From Flammeovirgaceae bacterium UBA2338 (GTDB lineage Bacteria > Bacteroidota > Bacteroidia > Cytophagales > Cyclobacteriaceae), in contig DDUM01000045.1 in NCBI GenBank assembly GCA_002344795.1, positions 1 through 19,017 on the forward strand: DNA of 19,017 nt, in the 5' to 3' direction. Shown in pieces: positions 14,184 to 19,017 of this stretch. A program made the position numbers and the translations under genes. The notes below the pieces were generated by a model. It ran no database searches. It saw nothing but the letters and a program-made list of their open reading frames with translations, and was not told the DNA's origin. Each line of letters starts with the position of its first letter. Position 1 is the first letter of the stretch.

Positions 14184-15776
14184 TTAACCCTCACTACCAA
14201 GATTAGCTTTTTCTTTATTCCCTCTCTTCATAGGAAACTCAAAACCAAAACGAACATTGAATCTGCTGGTATAAGGGCTGTTGTCATGATCATCATAGAA
14301 ATTGTACAGGAACTGGAAGTTGCCTTTGATGGACTTCATAAAATCGTATTGTTTCTTCATACCAATAAATGCACTCCCTACCCATCGGTTGCCCCCTAAG
14401 TCTGTTGGATTTAATACATTGGGCAGAACGAAGCTGTACATTTTCTCCATATCAGCCCTTACTGAAAAGCCCTTCTTGATTTTAAATTCCAGAAAAGTTC
14501 TTGGCCCATAAATCCGATCTTTAGACGTAAATCCAAAATGATTAGTAATGCCTATTCTTTCATTCCAACCCAAGCCGGCTGCAAAGCGGCCTGACATCAA
14601 ATAAGACAGTGAGGGGTTATAATCCAACCACACGTTTTCTGATTTTTGAATTTGAAAGGTCATACCCGGCACCAATCGCTCAATGAATGGTTTGTCCTTC
14701 ATGGCATTGGGCTTGCGTTTAGGAATATTCTCCAGGTCTGTTAGTTCTGTGTATTTCTTCTTATAACTATTGACTTTGTTAATGGCTTCCTGCAAGGCTG
14801 CCTCCTGTCCTTTGAAATGGTTCTTTGCCAACTTGGGGGCCTGCTGTAAAGCTTGTTGCTTCATGGTTTCTTTATCACCCCCGGCAGCTATCATCTCCTT
14901 ATAGTCATTCAGCTCCTGACTTTTTTCAGAAAGCACATCTGCATTGCCCATTTTTACAGCTTCAGTCTCTAACTTTTCAGGGACTTGTTTAACCTCGCCA
15001 AAATTGCCAGAGGATATATTTTTAATATCCTCACTATAACTTCCTGCCTGGCCAGTGACTTCACCCACCTTTCCGAATTGTTCTTTTATTCCATTCAGCC
15101 CATCCAAGGCCGGGATTTCACCCTTTAAATCAGGAATGCCTGTACCACCGGCACCTCCTATTCCTGGTTGAGCCAAGCCCAAATCAGTGGAAGGCAGTGA
15201 ACCATCTACTCCTGGAACACCGGGTGCATCAACTCCCGGAAGATTTACATTGCCCGGGAGGTTGGTGCCCTCCCCTCCTTCAGCTTTCATCAGATTAAGT
15301 TTTTCATTAACACCTCGCTCCACCTTATTGGCAGGACTATTTATTTTTTCCTGAACAGCATTCACCTTGCTTTGGACTGTTGCTACTTTTTCATTGGCTT
15401 TATTGAGTGTGTTATTTGGAATTTGATTGAGGCTATCCAGTAGCCGAGTATATTTTTCTGTGGGCAATTGAAGCTGATGGAGACTGTCAATTTTATGCAT
15501 TAGCTTATCACGCACTGAATCTACTTTGTTATTGTGCAATGCCATATTCAGCGAATCCTGCAGTTGGGTTACTTTGGAGGTAAGTATATTAAGCGTATCC
15601 AGTTTATCTAAAGTAGCTGAATTGATGGAGTCCATTTTCACAGCTTGATTGGTAGCTACAGAATCAATTACAGCAACAGACACTTTATTTGAGGCTGCAG
15701 CATCTTGCTCAGATTGAGCCAAAACCGACCCAATGCAGGAGGTGAAAACCAGTAAGAAAAAGGTGAATTTAGCCAC
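14184..15776 (-). CDS. Exported coiled-coil protein with probable outer-membrane C-terminal domain, function unknown
   Basis: The 530-residue protein starts at GTG (15776), immediately preceded in frame by TAA, so the start is fixed. Residues 1-20 are a signal peptide (FFLLVFTSCIGSVLAQ). Residues ~25-150 are a coiled coil with recurring DSL/DSI units. Residues ~160-230 form a Gly/Pro-rich linker (LPGNVNLPGVDAPGVPGVDG), and residues ~235-350 are helical again. The last ~160 residues alternate polar and hydrophobic residues with aromatic girdles (WLDYNPSLSYLMSGRFAAGLGW, RTFLEFKIKKGFSVRADME, NFQFLYNFYDDHD, RFNVRFGFEFPMKRG), the pattern of an outer-membrane beta-barrel. I do not recognise a named family. 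It could anchor in the outer membrane and project a stalk. Confidence 0.8.
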   Translation of the reverse strand: MAKFTFFLLVFTSCIGSVLAQSEQDAAASNKVSVAVIDSVATNQAVKMDSINSATLDKLDTLNILTSKVTQLQDSLNMALHNNKVDSVRDKLMHKIDSLHQLQLPTEKYTRLLDSLNQIPNNTLNKANEKVATVQSKVNAVQEKINSPANKVERGVNEKLNLMKAEGGEGTNLPGNVNLPGVDAPGVPGVDGSLPSTDLGLAQPGIGGAGGTGIPDLKGEIPALDGLNGIKEQFGKVGEVTGQAGSYSEDIKNISSGNFGEVKQVPEKLETEAVKMGNADVLSEKSQELNDYKEMIAAGGDKETMKQQALQQAPKLAKNHFKGQEAALQEAINKVNSYKKKYTELTDLENIPKRKPNAMKDKPFIERLVPGMTFQIQKSENVWLDYNPSLSYLMSGRFAAGLGWNERIGITNHFGFTSKDRIYGPRTFLEFKIKKGFSVRADMEKMYSFVLPNVLNPTDLGGNRWVGSAFIGMKKQYDFMKSIKGNFQFLYNFYDDHDNSPYTSRFNVRFGFEFPMKRGNKEKANLGSEG

Positions 15777-15950
15777 TTACGAATTTACAATTTTGAAAGG
15801 AAAGGAGGAAGGTAAAATGAGATGTTTTACAAATGAACGGTTGGTCAAAATATGCGTTGAATCACCTATATATTTGTTCAGACAGAAGGCTCACAGGAGT
15901 TAGGTTAGGAAGGTCAATTGGTCAGTTTGGAGGAGCCAACTGCATTAAAT

Positions 15951-16265
15951 TCACTCGATTTCTTTGATCTTTTTAGGGTCTCTGTTAGTATGAACAAATC
16001 TTAAGATCAAAACTTCATCAATTAAAATCTTGTAAACTATCTTATAATGCCATTGCGTTATTGAACGATAATTTCCCTGTTTCTCTCTTAAGTATTCTTC
16101 TCTAGGGAACCTTTCCGGTAATTCCTTTAGGCTTTTAGCTATCTCTATAAGTTTTACGCGAACTTTTAAAGCTGCTGTAGGTGAGTCCTTTTTAATCTGA
16201 TTAACAATTTCACGAAGAGATTCTTTCGCTGTGGGCGGGATGATTACCCGATATTGTTTTTTCAT
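15951..16265 (-). CDS. RelE/ParE-family toxin
   Basis: The 104-residue protein has the layout of the RelE/ParE superfamily: an N-terminal strand (YRVIIPPTAKESLREIV), two helices with KDSPTAALKVRVKLIEIAKSL, a LKELPERFP turn, then strands GNYRSITQWHYKIVYKILIDEVLILRFVHTNRDPKKI. Family members either cleave mRNA on the ribosome (RelE) or poison gyrase (ParE); sequence alone does not decide here. The terminal HTNRDP resembles the usual VxHxRRDP ending of ParE-like proteins. The start codon directly follows the stop of the antitoxin gene (no gap), a standard toxin-antitoxin arrangement with the antitoxin first. Confidence 0.9.
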   Translation of the reverse strand: MKKQYRVIIPPTAKESLREIVNQIKKDSPTAALKVRVKLIEIAKSLKELPERFPREEYLREKQGNYRSITQWHYKIVYKILIDEVLILRFVHTNRDPKKIKEIE

Positions 16266-16511
16266 TTACCAAGTCTCTGATTCCTTTTCCAGGTTTTCTA
16301 TCGTTTGATAATTCCCTTGCTCATACTCCTTCTCTGACTGCTCGATCGTTTTAATAAAATCTTGTTGTGTAATCGGTCTTCCATCAGCCTCATAGCCGAT
16401 TATGGGGTTACTTTCTCTTTTTAGCAACTCTCGAACCTGTTCAATCACTTGAGCATCTCTTACAAGGAGAAGCTGCTCAATCAATAATAATTTCTCTGCT
16501 TGAATATCCAT
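16266..16511 (-). CDS. Antitoxin partner of the RelE/ParE toxin
   Basis: The 81-residue acidic protein has an N-terminal helical region (LLLIEQLLLVRDAQVIEQVRELL) and a C-terminal half rich in Glu and Gln ending in SETW. This layout is one I associate with Bacteroidota antitoxins that sit upstream of RelE/ParE toxins, where the C-terminal part wraps the toxin. No clear ribbon-helix-helix or HTH is seen, so autoregulation is not evident from the sequence. A TAATTTTG box lies 20-27 bases upstream of the ATG. Confidence 0.85.
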   Translation of the reverse strand: MDIQAEKLLLIEQLLLVRDAQVIEQVRELLKRESNPIIGYEADGRPITQQDFIKTIEQSEKEYEQGNYQTIENLEKESETW

Positions 16512-16530
16512 GGTCTAAAATTTACCTATT

Positions 16531-16538
16531 CAAAATTA
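16531..16538 (-). promoter_or_regulatory. Candidate -7 box of the toxin-antitoxin operon
   Basis: TAATTTTG on the minus strand matches the Bacteroidota -7 consensus and is identical to the nqr box. The expected -33 TTTG is not present at 18-19 bases (TTAA at 16557-16560 instead), so this is a half-supported promoter. Confidence 0.4.
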
Positions 16539-16636
16539 ACATTTTCAACCCACATTTTAACCCTTCTTTCAATCCCTGGGGGTGATATTTCATCAGCAAT
16601 GATCGATTTCACTGTAGTTTGCTACTGGATATATTC

Positions 16637-16670
16637 TTCTCCGCAGCGTCTCCGCCTCGGGACTCTGCGG
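16637..16670 (+). repeat. REP-like palindrome, left copy beside the RAYT gene
   Basis: TTCTCCGCAGCGTCTCCG is followed by a short spacer and GACTCTGCGG. Arms CCGCAGCGTC (16641-16650) and GACTCTGCGG (16661-16670) pair with one mismatch around a 10-base loop. It begins one base beyond the stop codon of the RAYT gene and is the inverted counterpart of the element at 17330-17379. Confidence 0.75.
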
Positions 16671-16671
16671 C

Positions 16672-17265
16672 TTACTCATCCAACTTTCCAGTTAAATCAA
16701 TATCTTCTAGTTCACCGTAGTTGATTACTGGATATATCCCCTGTTCTCCATGCATATAAAATTTTGCAGAGCTGTGCTTATAGTCTTCTGGATTATCAGC
16801 CAATTTCCAATGCTCTTGCAGTGGGTTATTATGGAAGTAATTAAGTTTCTGTTCTATGAAATCAGAATCCAAACATTCCTTCCAATCAAATGATGGCTCG
16901 AACACCTCATGTTGTTTGGCTCTTCTCCTGTCTGTTTCATTGACCAAGGAATTTAACTTTTCTAACAACAATTCATTTCCCTGATGACGAAGTTTCTTTA
17001 CCAATTCATAAGCCATGAACCTTTTCCCATTTCCGATGATGCTGTTGACTGACTTCTTTGTATTCTTGAATCCAATCACCGCATGAAGGTGGTTAGGCAT
17101 GATAACGTAACCAATTATATAGTGCTCCTGACTTTTAAGATAATCAAACCAGTGATACACTACATCGTAACCATCAGTTATTTCAAATAGCCTTATCCAT
17201 CTTGCACAAGTAATAGTGATTGAATATATCCCATCGTTTTCCTGGATCGCTCTACGGACTGGCAT
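16672..17265 (-). CDS. REP-associated tyrosine transposase (RAYT, IS200-like Y1 family)
   Basis: RAYTs are single-copy relatives of IS200/IS605 Y1 transposases that process REP palindromes in single-stranded form. The 197-residue protein has the family layout: strands ITITCARWIRLFE, the helix VVYHWFDYLKSQEHYIIGYVIMPNHLHAVI cut into its parts, with the metal-binding HUH motif HLH at 59-61, then a helix and KLNYFHNNPLQEHW, where Y143 is a candidate catalytic tyrosine. The ending with NPEDYKHSSAKFY is characteristic. The ATG at 17265 is well placed. Two REP-like palindromes in inverted orientation flank it at 16637-16670 and 17330-17379, as expected for a RAYT/REP locus. No IS200-type ends with a target duplication are visible. 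Confidence 0.92.
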   Translation of the reverse strand: MPVRRAIQENDGIYSITITCARWIRLFEITDGYDVVYHWFDYLKSQEHYIIGYVIMPNHLHAVIGFKNTKKSVNSIIGNGKRFMAYELVKKLRHQGNELLLEKLNSLVNETDRRRAKQHEVFEPSFDWKECLDSDFIEQKLNYFHNNPLQEHWKLADNPEDYKHSSAKFYMHGEQGIYPVINYGELEDIDLTGKLDE

Positions 17266-17329
17266 GATTGAAAATACGAAATTGGTAGATATTTATTGTT
17301 CTTTCCCTTACCTCAGAAATGGGCTATTA

Positions 17330-17379
17330 CCGCAGAGTCCTCCACCGCTCTGCCTTTCTCACGGAGACTCTGCGGAGAA
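17330..17379 (-). repeat. REP-like palindrome, right copy beside the RAYT gene
   Basis: Perfect 10-bp arms CCGCAGAGTC (17330-17339) and GACTCTGCGG (17366-17375) with a 26-base interior. Read on the minus strand it starts TTCTCCGCAGAGTCTCCG, identical to the left copy apart from one base, and ends in the same GACTCTGCGG. The interior is longer than in the left copy. The copies point toward each other around the RAYT gene. Confidence 0.8.
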
Positions 17380-17438
17380 CTAATGGATGCTTTCTTACGC
17401 GATGCTAAAGCTAGAAAGGCGTATGCCTAAAATATTCT

Positions 17439-17472
17439 CACCTCCGAGAAGTCATTGCATTTGTCGGAGGTG
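17439..17472 (+). repeat. 9-bp inverted repeat overlapping the tRNA-Leu 5' end
   Basis: CACCTCCGA (17439-17447) is the exact reverse complement of TCGGAGGTG (17464-17472), with a 16-base loop. The right arm is the whole 5' acceptor strand of the tRNA plus two bases, so a precursor transcript could fold the acceptor strand onto its own leader. Confidence 0.6.
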
Positions 17473-17550
17473 GCAGAGCGGTCGATTGCGACAGACTTAA
17501 AATCTGTTGTACGGGCAACCGTACTGCGGGTTCGAATCCCGCCCTCTCCG
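17464..17550 (+). tRNA. tRNA-Leu (anticodon UAA)
   Basis: A class II tRNA: D-arm from 17473, anticodon stem ACAGA / TCTGT with loop CTTAAAA and anticodon TAA at 17498-17500. The long variable arm GTACGG-GCAA-CCGTAC follows, then the T-arm GCGGG-TTCGAAT-CCCGC at 17526-17542. The 3' acceptor strand is CCTCTCC with discriminator G; CCA is not encoded. The 5' acceptor strand is TCGGAGG, so pairs 1-72 (T-C) and 2-71 (C-C) fail and 3-70 is G-T. A terminator follows directly. The tRNA identity is secure; the exact 5' end could differ by a base. Confidence 0.9.
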
Positions 17551-17553
17551 CTC

Positions 17554-17579
17554 AGAAGCCCTCCTAACCGAGGGCTTCT
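17554..17579 (+). terminator. Terminator of tRNA-Leu
   Basis: A perfect 10-bp stem AGAAGCCCTC / GAGGGCTTCT with a 6-base loop begins 4 bases after the tRNA; the tail TCATTC is only weakly T-rich. Confidence 0.8.
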
Positions 17580-17673
17580 TCATTCAAGATAGTATAATCT
17601 AACTTGTCTCTATTGGTAGGCTTAGGTCATAGACTTAAACCAGTTGAGAGAGCTGTTATAAAAGTTATATTAT

Positions 17674-18138
17674 TCACTCAACTCGGGATATGGGATACAA
17701 ATCATAAAAATATCCACTTGTTAAGGTGTTCGGTTTCCTTACAACAAAAAATTCTGATTCCTTTTTCGAAAATTTTGGTTCAGAGTTCATCTCAATAGGG
17801 TGGAATTGAACTTTTCCATCAACACTATAATATTCACTGTGGTACACTACCTGATTATTTCTAACAAACATTAGTCGCTGGTAATTATCACTAATATGAT
17901 CACAACGACAATCAAAACCTAAGGCTTGATTGATCTCATCCACGGTCATCAATCCATTAAAAACATATAATGTGTCCCACTCGAACTCTGTAATCTCACC
18001 CAAAGCAATTTCACAGCGTTCCGAAAGTGATTTATCAAAACATTGCTCTTCAATTTTATCGGCAATTTTTTCGTCAAACGATTTAGTGCAACTTATCAGT
18101 AACAAAGACAGGCTTAAGGCTAAGATTATAGTTCTCAT
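17674..18138 (-). CDS. Lipoprotein directly downstream of an RHS toxin; candidate immunity protein
   Basis: The 154-residue protein has a lipoprotein signal peptide (MRTIILALSLSLLLISCTK, lipobox LISC with C17). The mature part has three further cysteines (C33, C42 region and a CRC pair near residue 77-79: GFDCRCDH) and mixed charged and aromatic residues, with no family I recognise. Its start codon is 3 bases after the stop of the RHS polymorphic toxin gene on the same strand. In polymorphic toxin systems the immunity gene takes exactly this position, and lipoprotein immunity proteins protect against toxins that act in the periplasm or on membranes. The assignment as immunity protein is inferred from position alone. 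Confidence 0.7.
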   Translation of the reverse strand: MRTIILALSLSLLLISCTKSFDEKIADKIEEQCFDKSLSERCEIALGEITEFEWDTLYVFNGLMTVDEINQALGFDCRCDHISDNYQRLMFVRNNQVVYHSEYYSVDGKVQFHPIEMNSEPKFSKKESEFFVVRKPNTLTSGYFYDLYPISRVE

Positions 18139-18141
18139 CTG

Positions 18142-19017
18142 CTATTTTTTATCCTCTTCTTCTTTCTTTCTAGTTAAACCATTATCTCGTAATGGCTGTA
18201 CATTAGTAATGCCTTGCTCATACTGTTCTTGACTTATTTTGGTCCTTGTGATTGAATAACCATTTTCGGTTTCTTGAACAGTCCACATACCATTCTCTTT
18301 GAACTCTTCAATGACTTTTACTGCCAAACCCACATTTGTGGCATTAGGGTTATTTTCTCCGATATTTTGACCAATAATATTATTTAATAAATCCGCAAAA
18401 CTATCAGCCTCTGATGCTTTCCCTACTCCGGTTGAATAACCCTGAGTTGTTATACCTACCTCGGGAACAGTAAAGCCTTCATGTGCATAGCCTGCTGATG
18501 ATGCAATGTCCTTACCAAAATCACGAGTAATCATTGCTTGCCATACTCCATGCCTTATTGCATTCCTATCTGAACGCTCACCACCTTTTGTCATTGTTGT
18601 GTTATTTGTCGCATTAATAGCAAAGTTGGCAGCAATTGTAGAAATATTATTAGACCCTTCACTGTATTGCCCTATTGCTATTGCCGTAGGTGGATGTGCT
18701 ATAAGAAATGAAATTTCTGCATTTTTTTGACGTCTACTTTGCTCTCCAGGAGTAGGTGCTTTGGCGGCTTCTAATCCTTCTAATTCAACATGAGATGTGA
18801 CTTTATTCTCACTAAAAGCATAAGGACTATTATGAACATACTTATCAGCTAGAGGATCAACATTAAAGAACCTTCCAATATCAGGCTGGTGGTTTCTCCA
18901 CTTGAAAGAGTCCCATCCTAAATCAAGTGCATCAATGTGTTCTTGTCCTTGAAATTTAAATTTATTCGGTGTCGAGTTCTCTCGCTGATACGAGTTAAAC
19001 GTCAGACCAAATGGATA
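18142..19017 (-). CDS. C-terminal end of an RHS-repeat polymorphic toxin (start outside the window)
   Basis: The frame is open on the minus strand from the window edge to TAG at 18142 (291 codons). The ATG at 18594 is internal. The first ~85 visible residues are the RHS-associated core end: YPFGLTFNSYQRE, KFKFQGQEHIDALDLGWDSF-like text, WRNHQPDIGRFFNVDPLADKY and NSPYAFSENKVTSHVELEGLE. Then comes a variable C-terminal domain of ~205 residues with RNAIRHGVWQAM, GYAHEG and ADSFADLLNNIIGQNIGE. The RHxxW / HE / DxxNNxxG arrangement resembles, from memory, the DUF6973-type domain found at toxin ends; the conserved His, Glu and Asp suggest a hydrolase, but this is not shown. The last 12 residues are Lys/Glu-rich. 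The full protein should be a large secreted RHS protein. Confidence 0.9.
   Translation of the reverse strand, partial: YPFGLTFNSYQRENSTPNKFKFQGQEHIDALDLGWDSFKWRNHQPDIGRFFNVDPLADKYVHNSPYAFSENKVTSHVELEGLEAAKAPTPGEQSRRQKNAEISFLIAHPPTAIAIGQYSEGSNNISTIAANFAINATNNTTMTKGGERSDRNAIRHGVWQAMITRDFGKDIASSAGYAHEGFTVPEVGITTQGYSTGVGKASEADSFADLLNNIIGQNIGENNPNATNVGLAVKVIEEFKENGMWTVQETENGYSITRTKISQEQYEQGITNVQPLRDNGLTRKKEEEDKK

Noticed and set aside
18142..18594. A separate 150-residue gene starting at the ATG at 18594
   Set aside because: The frame stays open to the window edge and the upstream residues are a clear RHS core ending, so this ATG is internal.
15951..19017. Genomic island integrated at tRNA-Leu
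   Set aside because: No integrase and no direct repeat of the tRNA 3' end was seen within the window, so integration at this tRNA is not supported.

Overview
The window looks like chromosomal DNA of a member of the Bacteroidota, probably a Cytophagales-like aerobe. The clues are a TlpA-type thiol-disulfide lipoprotein, several short Bacteroidota-style lipoproteins, a DUF502 membrane protein, an RHS protein of the 'FNVDPLADKY' type, a promoter that fits the Bacteroidota -33 TTTG / -7 TAnnTTTG pattern, and almost no Shine-Dalgarno sequences. The assignment to order is an inference.

Region 1 (1-2477, + strand): the 3' part of a lipoprotein with a C-terminal thioredoxin fold, then mnmA (tRNA 2-thiouridylase). 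It is closed by a hairpin terminator shared with the converging minus-strand genes.

Region 2 (2478-8702, - strand): a Na+-translocating NADH:quinone oxidoreductase operon, nqrABCDE, with a recognisable promoter at 8673-8702 and an intrinsic terminator at 3964-3996. nqrF, which normally ends this operon, is absent here. Downstream lie a DUF502 membrane protein, a small fibronectin-III-like lipoprotein, and an exported, very basic protein made of sixteen five-residue repeats.

Region 3 (8761-13793): cmk (CMP kinase) preceded by a tiny 47-residue lipoprotein gene, a conserved-looking protein of unknown function, a lysine-rich coiled-coil protein on the + strand, a MATE efflux pump and an aldose 1-epimerase. 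The leader of the MATE gene encodes a 20-residue hydrophobic peptide. Its codons overlap alternative hairpins, which suggests ribosome-controlled regulation. A frame with one membrane helix but no normal start lies between the epimerase and this leader.

Region 4 (13760-15776): gene-poor DNA with several palindromes and a terminator, then a GTG-started exported protein with a coiled coil, a Gly/Pro-rich linker and a probable outer-membrane C-terminal domain.

Region 5 (15951-19017) is accessory: a ParE/RelE-type toxin with its antitoxin, a REP-associated tyrosine transposase (RAYT) bracketed by two inverted REP-like palindromes, a tRNA-Leu(UAA) with an odd acceptor stem, and the 3' end of an RHS polymorphic toxin followed 3 bp later by a lipoprotein that is a candidate immunity protein. 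The toxin/immunity pair, the MATE leader, the pentad-repeat protein and the small lipoprotein are the most interesting items.
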